Shown: one piece after another, positions 12,149 through 25,522 of the stretch
Layout: each line of letters begins with the position of its first letter
How positions within the stretch are numbered: the stretch's first letter is position 1
DNA from: Chrysoperla carnea
Lineage: Eukaryota > Arthropoda > Insecta > Neuroptera > Chrysopidae
Reading direction: 5' to 3'
NCBI RefSeq assembly: GCF_905475395.1
Contig: NC_058337.1
Coordinates: 110,292,368-110,356,367 of the forward strand
Length of the DNA stretch: 64,000 nt
The notes under the pieces: model-generated
What the model was told of the DNA's origin: nothing
Databases searched by the model: none
Seen by the model: the letters and a program-made list of their open reading frames with translations, nothing else
Made by a program: the position numbers and the translations under genes

Positions 12149-14550
12149 ATACTAGTTCATCCTCTCATATGCATGGGGTTAAAAAAAACTCTGACCTTAT
12201 TTTTTGTTGATTATTTCAAATAATAATAAATGTGTTTAATGATTGAAATAAGCTTTTGTTTGTTTGTATGTATGTTTACTTTTATTGAACATTTGGGAAT
12301 ACTCATATGTAATAATTGATTATAGTAATTAATTATGTGTAATTGTTTAAATGGAATAATGTTGATTCTTTTTTTGGTCACTAGCTTTTACCTTTACGAT
12401 CTAATTAATACATTTGTACTCAATGGAGCATTCAATTCTCAAAGTTATAATAAATTATAACTACAAACGTTTCTGTAACTGAGGTTGAAGCTTAAATCGA
12501 ATACTTGTGTCTCTATTTTAAGATATTATATCAAAATTTTATCTTGGAAAGTTCTTAAACTAAAAATCATTCCTCTAAAAGTAATTTGTTCAATCTCTTC
12601 TTTTATATCGATAATATAAAATGGATTTGTGTTGAGGCTTTTCGGGAAAGGAAGGTACAATGTTTGGTTTCCACTGAATGAAAATTAGACGATATTGGTT
12701 GTTGAATCGTTTCGGCTATGGTTCATTTTTAGGCAGTTAATCTCCTAAAATTCGCCCTAAATAAAAAAAAAAAAGAAAAAAAAAATCGAATATTTACAGA
12801 AGATAAGAACCACTTTTGGTGTATCTTATTTCGCTCTAAGTCATTTTTCTTTGTTTCAATGAAGACAATGCACTTTTATCAAGACAATTAATGATTACTC
12901 CAAGAAGTCATAGCATAGTATTAAGCAGGCTTAAAGCTTACAAGAAAAACTGACGTGGTTTATGGAATGATTAAACACTTTTTATGAGACTGTTCGTTCA
13001 TACCATTGAACAGTAGTGTGGTAAATAATTATCAATTTATTTATTCAACGTCTGCTGAAACCCAGTTTGGCCTTTTTATCGTAATTCGATTCTAAGATGT
13101 CGCTTGTCTCACGGAAAAATGATTTTTCTAATGGGTAGACACAAGATAACCGAGATTAATGTAAAAACAGAAACAATTTAGTAGCCTTTGTTCTTTTTTT
13201 CTGGAAACATTATCCTAGAAGCAAAACATGTTTTACTCATTTATTTTATATTTAATTTTTTATATTTTGTCTACGCGAATTCATTTTTAAAATGAGACGA
13301 ATCAAAATTGAGAATGTAACAAGATATATCAGATTTTTATTTAATTTTTTTCTTTTCTACACAAATAATAAAAATTATTCTCAACAGTGTAATGTAAATG
13401 ATCAGCTTACATTCATTTAAAATACAAAAATGGTGGCGAAGTACCACAGGTATGAATTCATTACTTTAATATGTACAGGTAAAATCCATAGAAATTTCAT
13501 TTACGAAAATTTAATTTTATATTTTATGTGTATAATGATTCTATGCATAACGAAAAAGAAAATATGAAAAACTAAAATTATAAAATATGAATATACTGTT
13601 TTTTATCAACAGTTACTTTCATGTGGTAAATGTAGCCAACATTAAAGCTTATAATCGAGTATTTTAGACAAATATTTCGTTTTTAATTTTCACTTCTATA
13701 TAGTTTATGGCACTATTCGGATGTATGATTTCGTACATATTTTGTTAGTTATAAATTAAAGAGGTTATCACTACTGATATTCACGCCGAAAACCGTGTGA
13801 CGGTTAGATAAGATAAGGTAAAAAGAATTTATTTCCAATTTTTACATTACAAATAAGTATCACAATGTGTTCGTAGGTGTTCTTTAATTCTTCTACCATC
13901 TCTCACTAGCAATTTTGGTATATTCCAAGTTTTTGTGTCTTGTTTTAAGTTTAACAGTATTTTTAGTTTACAACGGATTCGTAAGGATAATTTCATGGAA
14001 AAAATTATGTGCAACAAAAATAAACAAAAAAATTATACTTCTTATGTAAATGTGAAACAAATCTGAGAGAAACCATTTGCGAATTTAATATTTATTTTAT
14101 TCTTTTATTAACTACCGATGATAAAATTGAGAAATTGAATTTTTGTTATAGTAATAGATGTTTAGTTCTCCTATGTTTATAATTTTTATATTTATGTAAT
14201 AAGTCACTTTTGGTGTATTTTCCGATGTTTGCGACCTCTGCGTTTTCATGGACTGAAGACCTTTCGAATTTTTTTTTTGTCAAATCATAGATTGTCTCCT
14301 TTAAAAATGAGTGGTCCAGCTCTTTGAGTATTATTTTTAAACTATAGAATTTTTAAAAATTTCCCACGATTCGCACAGGTCTGTTTTGATGTGACGTTTA
14401 AAAATCTATTAAACTCTCTGCAGACAATCTATTAACCTTTCTTTAATTGTTGGTTTCTGCTTCCACTATTTCATCCACTTCGTCAGTTTTGTCCTATATT
14501 ATCAAAGCGTTATCACAGAAGAAGCTATCTGCTCATCTTACTCGATGCAT
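12149..14550. other. AT-rich spacer, no gene seen
   Basis: No coding region, RNA or clear repeat is supported over this 2.4-kb stretch. Confidence 0.5.
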
Positions 14551-14848
14551 ACCGTACAGTAGGTTAGGTTAGGTTATATTGGCTATCCACGAAGGACACG
14601 CTTAGGCTATAGAGCCCATTGTGATACCGTATATGTGTATTACCACCTTTCCGATGATAATTTCATTTATCAGCTCCTCAAGTTTAGAGGCTGAGGGCAC
14701 CTCCTTCATGCATATACCATGCACTCTACCAGTAATAATTAAATTAATTTTATTGCGACGGCGGGAATCGAACCTCCTACCCTTAGCATACCGCGGACGG
14801 AATTGGTTACGCCTTAACAAACTGAGTTAATAGGGCGACCGTACAGTA
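14551..14848 (-). mobile_element. tRNA-derived SINE (minus strand) with telomere-like tail
   Basis: The target-site duplication ACCGTACAGTA occurs at 14551-14561 and 14838-14848. On the minus strand the insert (14837 down to 14562) opens with a tRNA-like head: TAACTCAGTTTGTTAAG resembles an A box and GGTTCGATTCCC is a B box. The body is unrelated to tRNA. The 3' tail reads AACCTAACCTAACC on the minus strand, that is (TTAGG)n, the insect telomere repeat, seen from the other strand. A truncated relative lies at 5733-5843. Open frames on both strands inside it are incidental. Confidence 0.85.
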
Positions 14849-15731
14849 ACTAACGTTTGAAATTTTTATCATGACTCAAATGAAACGATCCGCTAATGAA
14901 TCGTTCTGTATTTTTGACGTTTACTTGAGTTGTAGGTGACGTTAAAAATATTCCTGGACAACAAAATTAGAAAAACAATGCAAGTATGAAATATACGAAT
15001 TACAGAACTCAGTATGCTACAGTGAAACTCAAACTCCGGCTATTCTATAGAAAAGTGCCGAAATGAAATGTAATCTAACATAGTTTTACTGTATAACAAA
15101 TAAGTTTTGCAAATTCATTAACTAAACATACGTATATAAACCTTTTTTTCATGGCACTCTAAATAATAGAACATGAAGGTAACATGAATAATTTAGTATC
15201 ATATTTTTTAAGAAAAAGCTATTAAGAAGATTATATCACCTGAATTAAAAATACACATGTATTATATAAAATATATATAAAAACCATACACATATCCATT
15301 TTAGCGAATGAACCCTTCAAGAAAAATGAGCTACTGATTTTGTACCGTATGATGAAACTTTTCAGTCTAAAATTTTGGATTAGTTATCGTTATTTTTTAG
15401 TACGAAAAGTAAATAAAAAAATAACACATGTTTTATAGCTGACAACACTTGTTATCGTTTTCTAATACGTATATGCATGCTAGTATGTAAGAAAAACTTT
15501 TAACATTATTTTGACCCTCTTCAAAACATCGGATTAAGTCGAAATTTGGCATACTTATGAAGGACCGACGACATTACAATAGTTTAATAAGTTTAAGTAC
15601 TTGATTTTTCAGGATTTTCAGGATTTTCATATCTGAAACTATATAAATTTATTTGATCTCCCAACATATTTATACTGAATTTTTAATAAATCAATAATAG
15701 TCTAAAAAACACAAAATAAATATAATAGTTT
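14849..15731. other. AT-rich spacer, no gene seen
   Basis: No supported gene, RNA or repeat was recognised. Confidence 0.5.
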
Positions 15732-15975
15732 AAAAAAACTAAAAAAATTCGCTTTTGTAACTAGCTGAACTAAAAGATAGAAAATAAGTTCTTTAAATAA
15801 AAAAAAATCATTTTATCGTAAAAAAGCGTTCGGTGCTTTTAAGATATTTTATAATGACTTTTCTTTTACCAATATCTATCTGTCCGTAAATATTTACAAT
15901 ATTGAAATTTAGTACCCCACGATTTTTATCTTTTAGTTCAGCTGGTTACAAAAGCGTCTTTTTAATTTTTTTTAA
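15732..15975. mobile_element. Fold-back MITE with ~48-bp inverted arms
   Basis: The left arm contains CGCTTTTGTAACTAGCTGAA then CTAAAAGATA (15750-15779). The right arm contains TATCTTTTAGTTCAGCTGGT then TACAAAAGCG (15927-15956). The mirror symmetry extends into flanking A/T runs, giving a ~244-bp element with no coding capacity. Superfamily not assigned. Confidence 0.75.
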
Positions 15976-16802
15976 ATTATTATTTTTTTAAAATTTGCTA
16001 CAAGCTCAATTTCATAAATTGTTTGGTGGGCGATTGCAGATGTCATAAACACTTGTTGCATGTTAATAGACTTTTTTAGATAAACTTTTTTTAGATAAAA
16101 TTAATTATCATGAATATTATAATGAGTATTTTTGTTATATAAAAAATGATAATGTCGTATGCTTGTTAAACATACTTATTGCAGGAAAATGTCAAACTCG
16201 AGCTTGAAAGCATCATAAATAGATCAATTTTTAGGACATTTAAATTTTGTTTTTCTTGGTTCAATTTGTAATTTTGGGGAATATAATTCAAGTATTTATT
16301 TAAAAAAAATGGAAACTCCCTACTTTTGCAATTGATCCTACTAAATGGGCGTCATATTTGTGAAAATATGTCATAATGTGAAAATGAATGTAAGAAATTA
16401 TATTCTGAAATAAGCAGAATATTTTATTTTCTATTATTCTTATTTTGCATTTTTATTAACAGGAAATTTGCTTAGTTTACGCAGCTTCTCCAAGAGGGAC
16501 TTTTTTTATTTTTAAAATCTGCCCTGTCCATAATAATAACAACGAATATTTTATAATAGTTGAATAAAATATTATCTGGAATAATTTATATTATGGGTGT
16601 TTTGTTGGGGTTATTTTGTAGAAAAGAATTAAAAACTTTTTATTTTAGTCTACTAAACAATTTTTTTAACTTCTCAATTTAGGAAGATATTTTAAAGGGT
16701 CCGATTCGAAATATTCAACATATTTTTACGTTTTATGATCAGGACAAGGCATTCACACCAATTTGGAGGAGAAGTTTGTGTAAGTGTACGTACGTTCGTA
16801 GT
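15976..16802. other. AT-rich spacer, no gene seen
   Basis: No supported gene, RNA or repeat was recognised. Confidence 0.5.
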
Positions 16803-16960
16803 AATTTATTTCCTGATCAATATCGCGCGTATTAATGGCAAAATATGATCCGAAAATAATTTCGTAACATTTGGTTGAGTCGTTTCGAGTCGGTCGAGTT
16901 TTATTTATAATAATTTTTTTAATTAAATTTTAATTATTTTGGGAAATTATTCATGTGGAC
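16803..16960. repeat. Dispersed repeat copy (relative at 25523-25645)
   Basis: The stretch CGAAAATAATTTCGTAACAT and the following 'TTGGTTGAGTCG...' text match CGAAAATAATTTCATAACAT and 'TCGGTCGAATTTG...' at 25.55 kb. Both are followed by an AT-rich run and a TGTGGA(A/C)C motif. The class is unknown. Confidence 0.55.
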
Positions 16961-17788
16961 CTCAGGAGTCACACCAGTGGATCTGGTACAATGCCTTGTA
17001 TCTATATTAAATTTGTCTATATTGATAACTCTTTCTATTTCAAAGGCTTTGTCAAAAAAATTTAGTTAGGAAGAAAAATCCAGACACATTTATTGGGAAA
17101 AATGGATGGCATGGAAAAATTTTTTTTTCGTACATACATGCAAAAATTTTTATTTGGAGAAAAACGACACATGGATCACTATTTATACCATCGTCAAATA
17201 AGCTTTTATCTTGAAGAATTCCTTATGGGCACCTTCTGAAGCATTCGTTACGTTTTAAATAAAGTTTTAATGGCAATCATGGGGTACATGCGCTTTAGAA
17301 AAAACTATAATTTTCAATTAAATCACAGAAAACCTTATTGTATTTCATAAATAGACATGGTTGTAAATAAAATATATTTTTTAATTATCTTCTAACAATT
17401 TAATAGCTAATATATAAAATCAAAAGCACATACAAAATTAATTGCCAATAAAAAGGGTTCTACAATACCGACTACTATATAGATACATATTTTGTTATAA
17501 TAATAATTAAATATTAGATACAAATAATTTAAATTTTGGTCAAATCTTTAATTATAAATTATTACAAAATAGTATTAATAATAAAATAAATTACACCAAC
17601 ATCTATATAATTAAATGGCCTTTTCTAAATATATTAATAATTGTAATTACTATCTACTACTGGTAGTTAGGGTAATGTGTTGTATCTCAGATACAAATTA
17701 ACCTGGAATCATTAATTCAGTGTTTTCGTAAGAACCTTTAAGAACTGCTCATTAAGACATCTAGAAGCGCAAATTAAGACATTTAATT
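16961..17788. other. AT-rich spacer, no gene seen
   Basis: No supported gene, RNA or repeat was recognised. Confidence 0.5.
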
Positions 17789-18085
17789 TTATAAAATGTC
17801 AGTGTTTATTTGTGGAACATATTCTTCTGTTGGCTCCGATTTAGGAATTTGATCCGTAGGAAGTTGAAAGAATGAACTTTCGTTACTTGAGAGTCTCCAA
17901 TAATAAGTTAAGGGCAACGGTCCGCTTAACTTAGTGAAAAAAGCAAAATTCAAACTTTTAGCCCCTGGACCCTCATTAGTGCTTACCGTTTGTGCATTGC
18001 AAAGGCTTGTAAAGCTATAAAACAATTTATTTTTATAAAGATGCGTGTCATGTGAAACGTAAAGGATTATTTTACCGCGAACATT
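17789..18085 (-). pseudogene. Possible C-terminal exon or relic of a histidine acid phosphatase-like gene
   Basis: On the minus strand a frame is open from 18085 to a TAA at 17789-17791 (about 98 residues) and is clearly less AT-rich than its surroundings. It contains GKIILYVSHDTHL, which resembles the 'K--lYs-HDtt-' histidine-aspartate motif near the C-terminus of histidine acid phosphatases. About 27 residues later GPGAKSLNFAFF and TYYWRLSSNESSFFQLPT roughly follow the 'ppyAs-l-FElw' and 'yY-R' pattern of that family. The frame is closed upstream by a TAG and I could not find a convincing preceding exon or the N-terminal RHG motif. It could be a terminal exon, a retro-relic, or a chance resemblance; the evidence is weak. 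Confidence 0.3.
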
Positions 18086-18267
18086 CTATAATACTGTGCC
18101 ATAGAGTGAACAGATTATATAATGAAAAGTTCCCTTTAGGTAAAATCGATAGGCATGATCCTAGGTACATGTATGATAATTCATGTTTCTTTAAGATTTT
18201 GTTCCATGGTTCACACATCTTGTATCTTGCTGAACGACTTAACACATAAATCTAAATTAATATTGAT

Positions 18268-18535
18268 GGTTACTTAGTCTCTCCTATCGCCAATACACCA
18301 GGTAGTGTTAAAAAGCGGGGTGGTTACTAAACAGATAGGCGTACGGTAAAGTGGACGGTATACAAAACTTTTTAGTATTAATAGCTTTAAAACTCATAAA
18401 CGAAATTGGGACAGTGGTTCTATACTCTCCCCTATTGTCTATCCACCTGGTAGTGTGTAAAAGGGGGGGGGGTTACTAAATAGATAGACGCACGGTAAGG
18501 TAAACGGGGTAAACGGTATACAAAGCTTTGTAGTA
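18268..18535. repeat. Tandem duplication, ~150-bp spacing
   Basis: Two diverged copies share CTATCGCCAATACACCAGGT / CTATTGTCTATCCACCTGGT, then GTGGTTACTAAACAGATAGG / GGGGTTACTAAATAGATAGA, then a GGTATACAAA motif. The spacing of the GGTAGTGT core is 148 bp. No coding role is evident. Confidence 0.65.
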
Positions 18536-18539
18536 ATAT

Positions 18540-19683
18540 TATATTATAAACGTTATGGACTATTTATTTTAATTACAACCTAATATAAAATAAGATTTAT
18601 AACAAAATAAGTTTTACATTTAATGTACAAGTTGATTTTTATCTAACTAATAAAATAGAAGGGAAATGTGCGAATATTCGTTAAATATTAAACATTTGTT
18701 ATACGTCACATATGTGGCTAGGTTGTTAACAATAAAGATAAACCTAATAATTTTTTTTCTTCCACACACAATGTTCGTTATATGCAAAACAACAAACAAT
18801 CTGGCCACAAATGTGATAAATAACAAATATTTGATGTAATAACAAATAAAGTTCGAGCTTTAAAGTCAATAATTTGGTCAATAAATTAACAGTAAATAAT
18901 TTGGTGAAAAAAGCTCGAAAAACGCTGAATAGTGCCTTTTCTAGAGGAAAGGTCAATTTTGAAAATGGTAAAAATATTAAATTTTACTTTTTCAGTATGG
19001 CACTATAGAGCCATACTAAAGGAACCTCAGGAAAGGTTCTCAACCCTGCTAGCTTAGTAATCCACATGCTAGAACGTGAAGAAAACTGATCGGAAATCGC
19101 AGCTTACGTGCGAAAATTTCTACTGAATAAAATCTTGGAAAGAAACCAATAAACAGGAGCAGACGTCGTGACAAATAACAAAGACTGGACTGATGTAATG
19201 CTAACGCGATCCCAATCCAGTCGTCCTCGCACTTGCGAGCGGTGAACGAAGATGTTTTTAGTTGACATGGAGATCCCCAAGTCCGATATGCCAGGCACAA
19301 TATCTAGTCCTGATGATACGTAATAGTATTTTCTCGTTTGAACAAAAAAAATCGTGCATATATACATCATATATGTGTACATACTTACGGACATTGCAAG
19401 TTAAGCTATATTGCGAACTATACTCTAGTCATTTGTGACTCAAACTTGTTTTCAGAAATCTTAGTCGGTAATGTAGGTAGGTAATAAGAAATTATTACGT
19501 ATGGATAGAAAAGAAGTAAAACAGTTATTTTATTTTAAATACTTCTCTCATAAATTATCTTCGATAATTCTACATTTTCTGACTTATTTCAACAACTTCG
19601 TTTGTAGGTGGTAGGTATCTGATAGGAATACTCAAGATATTGATAAATATACAAAATTATTGAAACCAAATTTAATTATTGAA
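18540..19683. other. Spacer with a GC-richer patch, no gene identified
   Basis: Around 19050-19320 the base composition rises and short frames open on both strands, but none shows a recognisable domain. It may be a decayed transposon or exon. The rest is ordinary AT-rich spacer. Confidence 0.4.
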
Positions 19684-20208
19684 GTGAAAAGAAACAATTG
19701 AAAGAGTTAATTGTTGAAATAGCCTGTATTCAAAGTGTTGATTGTCAGTACTTGCATTATTTCTAATAATTTAGAAAATTTTAAAAAGGCAACACAATTA
19801 TGGCGCCATTTGTTTCAGCCGCCATTTGTTTTGGTTGAAGCTACCTGCAAATTTTCAATTTCTATCTTTTATAGTTTTGTTAATTATGTTAACAAAAAAT
19901 GTTTCAAACAAAAGTTGTTTATTTTTTTATAAGATTCTTTATAATTATATTTTTGTTCTATCTCTAAAGGATTACAAGATGGATCATTTGGACCCAAATG
20001 ACCTATGTTGCCCATTTACGAACCTTTTACGTCTTAAGCACGCTATAAATTTCAGCTTGATATCTCTTTTTGTTTTTGAGTTTTCGTGTTGACAGACGGG
20101 CGGACAAACACCCATACCAAAATTTTGTTCATATCATCAATATTTTTAACAAACTTGGGACTAAAATCAGTATACCTTGGTTTATATTTCGTGTATACAG
20201 AGTATAAT
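19684..20208 (+). repeat. Dispersed repeat family D, diverged copy
   Basis: Family D is a name used here for a ~590-bp repeat. This copy opens with a GTGAAAAGAAACAATTGAAA block and ends with TATACCTTGGTTTATATTTC. It shares the AACAAAAGTTGTTTA, GATTACAAGATGGATCATTT and GAGTTTTCGTGTTGACAGAC segments with the other members. Open frames at 19735-19932 and 19826-20092 fall wholly inside it and are not genes. Confidence 0.7.
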
Positions 20209-20609
20209 AATAAACTTTTTAGTTAAAATTTTGTTGTCCAGCAGCAGTAGATAATTTTAAAGCTTTTTAATACATGTATGGTGGTAATAAACAAAATCGT
20301 TTGGAGGTAGTTGCGCGTATACCTACAGCTACGATTATAATAATGTATCGTGGTCAAAATATAATGTACCTTTATGTATCTATGTAATGTATATAATGTA
20401 ATGTATTATTATTGCAAACGTAAACTTAACGATTAAATAGTATATCATGTTACAGGATTCTCAACATAATCCAATTTGAATTATTGTAGTGGATCTTCAT
20501 ATGTAATACAACATGTATGCAGTATCAACGACATGAAACCTGTTGAATAGGCAAGAGCATGATGTTATGTTGGCCCTAATTCTATGGTGGGGCAAACCAA
20601 TATAATCAT
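20209..20609. other. AT-rich spacer, no gene seen
   Basis: No gene, RNA or repeat was recognised. Confidence 0.5.
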
Positions 20610-20765
20610 GTGCGTACCGAAGAGGCAGATTGAAGCAGCCGCACCTCTTGAACTCCTGGCATGAACTTGTCAAAGATTAGGTTGAGTAATGTGCGCACCC
20701 AAAAAGCAGATTGAAGAAGCCGCCTCTCTTGAACCTCTGGCGTGGAATAGATTAAGTTGAGTATG
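20610..20765. repeat. Tandem duplication, 81-bp period
   Basis: GTGCGTACCGAAGAGGCAGA at 20610 is repeated as GTGCGCACCCAAAAAGCAGA at 20691. Each is followed by TTGAAG(C/A)AGCCGC, CTCTTGAAC and a TTA(G/A)GTTGAGTA end. The copies have diverged by substitutions. Confidence 0.7.
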
Positions 20766-23700
20766 TGATTAAGCCCAAAATCCCGTTGAATTTATTTAAG
20801 CCAAAAACTTCTGTTTAACCCTCCTGGGTACGCCAATGAATGTGATAGAGAGAGTTTAGAGGAAAATCCTAAAAATAAACGTCCCTTAAATATTAAACGG
20901 GCGTAAGAAACCAAAATTTTGATAATTAAGATCCCCCAATTTAGAGAAGGGCAAACACAACTGCAAAACTATATTTGATTGCTTAGTCATGCATGTCTTG
21001 TATTTTTATTTATACTCTTACACAGCTTTCGTCTTTAACATTTTATTGAAAATGTATTAGTCATCTTCTTGGAAATTGCCTTCCCTTTAGCTTTGTAGGA
21101 AAAGATTTAGCTATCAAAATTATGTAACATTTTAAGTAGCAATTTTTATGGCGGACAAAAGTACTTGTCTTTCATAACTTTATTCAGGAAATATTGGAAT
21201 TCAAATGACCATTGTGATAATTCTCTATCAATTTCGGGCAAAGAGAAAGATATATTCTTTATACAAAGTGATGCAATCTGCAACTCTTCGAGCGAGAAAG
21301 TTTCTTGGTTTCATTAAAATCTACGAAGCAATGTCTCAAATCTAATTTTTAGAGTACATCGGATATCCAGAACAATTAAAATTTATGATATATACATACA
21401 TGTATTGTAAATTCCACCTAGCATTAGATCCGTTTACATGCTAGGTATTATAATATAATTACATTAAATTATTAATAATATTTATACAGCACGCTAATGA
21501 AAATTTCACATATCTATTATGTTAGTTATATGAATTTCACTTCATTTTTACAAAAAAATTTTTAATTGATAAATATTTTTTAAAGTATCAATTTTAAATG
21601 AATAGTATCAATGGAAGAATAGAAAAATTAAAATAAAATATACCTACATGGCGTAACATGGGACAATCGGTAGGAATAAAGTACCTTTCAATATATATAT
21701 TTGTAATAAATAACAGGCACTATGTAATAAATTAACATATTTTGAAAGTAATAAATGTTAAAATTTGAAGGGTATTGGCATACCGGTAATGAGATAATTG
21801 CGATAAAAATTGACCTATTTTACACGTACAGCATGAAAAAGACGTTATGTGAAAATATACGTTATAACTATTTTTTGCGTAATAAAAATATCACCATATT
21901 CATAAAAAACTGATATTTGCCAGAATTGCAAAATAATAAGTCTAAGACAATTGTTCACCACATAGTTTAAATAAAAAATTTTAAAAAAATTATACATTTA
22001 GGCGGGAGTTTTCAGTGAAAAAGTTACAGAAAGAATTGTGTGGACAATAAAGCCATAGTAGAGTATTGTATATGTAACAGAAACAACTATAGTAGAATAT
22101 TTTATACAACTAAGTATTGTGAGTAGAGCTTTCGCTGGCACAATGTTAGACATTAAATATACCCCATTTCACTACAAGCTCATAACTTTTACCGCGCATA
22201 TAACCAAAAACTTTTCGACTATATTTTATGGGATTTTAGACATCGTTAACATACGCATTTAGATCCTTTGGGTACATGAAGCTACTATGTATGCCCATAC
22301 CATGCCCACACTGTAAGCATTCATACCGTAAGTGCAATAAAGTTGAAAGGTTGTTGCTCTGATTAATTACCCTCTAGTGATTTTGAATAAAGTTTATATA
22401 TTATTATTTTCAACAACCAGGGGGAAACCATGTATACTTTTTTTTTCATCTAATATCCATAAAAAATTATAAACACACTTTGTTAATTGGTTATAAGTGT
22501 AACCAATTTATATTTTTAATACACACAAAAATGAAAATCCTTTGATGATATAAATTAAAATGAACCTGGCTGGTTCGCTTCACGCTGATTACTTTTTAAC
22601 ATCAAACTTGGAAAATCAGGGGATGCTTTCTTTGTTTTCTTTTTTATTCATCTATATAACTTTCTCAGATTTATTTTTCAAATTTGTATCATAACACTGA
22701 CTTTTTTCTATATTAACAGTAAAAGAAAAGTACCTGCAATAATTCTAAAGCTTTCTGGAGAGCTATATAAAGGTGAATTTATAAAAAATATACACAGTGG
22801 TGAGGCAGAGTAGTTTGCGATTTCAAAAAACCAAAAATTTATCAATTTTTCTAAATTATTTTTTATCATATTAACCTCCATAAAAAAGCTTTAAAAAAAT
22901 TCAAAAATTATACTTTTAAGTAATTTTTCATTGTGTATAATTAATTAGCAACTTTTTTTGTGTCTTCACCTATAATGAAGAGTATCAAAAGAGATAGAAT
23001 ATGTTCCAGGAGAATTTAATATTACTAGTTGAAGCACTGAACGCATGGAATTGAACTGAACGCATGGAGTTAAAAAATTTCGTCACTTGGAACAATCTGT
23101 TCGCCAGAATGGACTTTATCCTACTGCAGTTTTTGATGTACTCCGACACGTTTTGTTAATTTAGATACAAAATACAATCTAAAATGCACTTAAAGAAATA
23201 CAATTTATGTATTTTTCCTAAATTCTTTTTTTTGTATTTCTACATAATGATGTTTCTTGTACATCGTTTTCAAAATTGCACATTTTTCTGTGCCACCCTT
23301 TTAAAGAAGAGCCATTCAAAAGCATCACCACAGTCTATTTCGTCAAGGAAATTTAAAAAATACATCGAAATTTTTACCATTAATCTGTCACAATTATACT
23401 TTTGGTTTTTTTTAATCTTTTGTTTATCATTTTTTTAAATAATTTTGTTGATCAATTTTATACACAAGTAATACTTAATAATGTTCCCACAGAATCCTCA
23501 AGGGTAAAGAACTATAAATTACATCTAAAAAATTGGCAGTGGAAAAAATAATTATAAAATGACAATACGATATAACCAACTCTTCCCTATACAGCACAAA
23601 TTTATGTTTAATGACAGTTACATCAGTAACTTAGTAAAAAATAACCTACAGAAAAATTGTGAACATCAGAATAATTTTTTAATAAATGAAATCTTTTTGA

Positions 23701-24479
23701 AATTGTCATTACTCTACCTACACCTATCTACCATAATAATTACTAAATCACTTTTAATATCATGAAAATTGGATTTATATCTATGTCACAAAAAATTTAT
23801 ATTTTATTAATTCCATTAAAAAATATAAAAATATTATTATTTCATTTTATTTTACATTTTAAATTGTCAATTAATAATGAAAATTTTTATCATTAGTGAT
23901 GATCATATTAAAACAATAATAAATTTTAATTAAAAATATAGTTTTTTTTATTAAAACTGGCTTCAGCAAATCTGCTATATAGCCAAAAATATAGTTGAAA
24001 AAAAAAACAACTCCTGAGCAGCAGAGCTATGTCACAAAGGTTATGTTTTCCCCCATTAAAATAGTTTTTTATAAAGCCTTAAAAATGTCAAAAATAGCAG
24101 TCCCAATCTGTAAATTTCCTGTAAATTGGTAAAATTAATCTACGCTTCATTAACTATTGCGCGGTAAAAATCCTGCAACTCCAAATTGTAGCTCATTTGA
24201 ACGGCAGAAGGTTGCTGGTTTGCAAAAGTAGATTCTTAACTAATAAAATAGGGGCTTCAAAACGAATTTATAACACATTATTCTCTCCATTGACCTTCGA
24301 TATAGTGTATGAGTCTATATTTCGTGGAAAATATAGCTAAAACCAGTGAAAATAAACAATTGAGTTAATTATTGGAATACCCTTAACAGACAGTATTATT
24401 GAACTTGTATTTTGATAAATAATATTAAAATATTTTTTGATAAAATTTTAAAAAATCGACTTTTTTTGTGTCCAAGTTG
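20766..24479. other. Long AT-rich spacer, no gene seen
   Basis: Several short open frames (for example 23184-23438 and 23559-23765) are AT-driven, rich in Phe, Leu, Ile and Lys, and show no domain or start context. A small direct repeat (TGAACGCATGGA, twice near 23039-23070) is present. No gene is supported. Confidence 0.5.
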
Positions 24480-24700
24480 GATAAAATATTGTTTAGACAC
24501 ATTTTCGCCCAAGAGTTGCAATTGGACGAATAATTTCTGAGATATTGACTAAATCTTACATGGGGGTTGATTTCCGGAACCATTTTCTTCAATAGATATC
24601 TCAGAATCTTGCTGGACCTGCATTGCCCATTGATTTAGTTGGCTAAGTATGAGTTTAATCCAAAATCTTGTTGAATTTATGAAATTTGCTGACCAAAACT
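24480..24700. repeat. Diverged dispersed copy of the 2.2-3.1 kb repeat unit
   Basis: Segments such as AATTTCTGAGATATTGACTA, AGATATCTCAGAATCTTGCT and GTTGAATTTATGAAATTTGC loosely follow the order seen in the ~305-bp tandem unit. The match is weak and may reflect a related family. Confidence 0.35.
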
Positions 24701-25522
24701 ATTTGATATTATAATATTTACTCCAATAATCATAATAACGATGGTACTCCATCGTAATTAGTCCATTTTCCTTTATTTGTCCTATATTCGATAACTGTTG
24801 CAGCTTTTGTATAGAAGTAAAAATCGAAAAACGGAAATGTATTATATTCAATATTTTAACACAATAAAAAGTCATAAATAATATAATATTTTGACATATA
24901 ATAAGGAAAAAAAAACAACCTTCCGAGGTTTTATTTTTCAAAAGATGTTTATTAGAGACATATTTGTGTTTGTCACGCAAATGCAATTATCTTTTTACAC
25001 AAATTTAATGTATCATAGTGTTCTTATTGATATCATGGGATTTATTATATTTTTTTATTATTATTATCAATTTACTTTATTAAATTCATTTTGCAATTTA
25101 TTCAAGTGAGTAACTAGATTATTAGGGCTTAGTTGTACAAAAAACTCGTATATTATTGATTAATTACATGTTTTCTACAATTGCGTTTTCTAGAAATAGA
25201 TGTGATTTTCACAAGCATATTAACAAATTGATCATCCAAAAGCCATGCTTCCCAAAATTTCGGTTGCAAAAATAATAAGGTATGATTTTTATCTACCATG
25301 CAAGGTAATTTCATAGCAATTACAAATATACGAATTGTTCATTTATTCATAGTGTAGCTAAAAAGAATATTCAATTAAAAATTTAAAGAAACCAGAAACC
25401 GCGACATAAAATCAGGTCTGATCAATTCTTTTGTGAAATTAGTTTTGGATTTTTTTAACATTCGTTCGGATTTTGATTTTTTAACTTTCTTTGAATTATG
25501 CAGACTTCGCGTTGAGGTGCTG
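24701..25522. other. AT-rich spacer, no gene seen
   Basis: Opposed, overlapping open frames at 24699-24986 (minus) and 24891-25109 (plus) have no recognisable domain. No gene is supported. Confidence 0.45.

Noticed and set aside
14560..14576. Interstitial telomere repeat
   Set aside because: Only about three TTAGG units, placed exactly at the SINE 3' end, so it is the element's tail and not a telomere scar.
14752..14837. tRNA gene on the minus strand
   Set aside because: It is the head of the SINE bounded by ACCGTACAGTA duplications.
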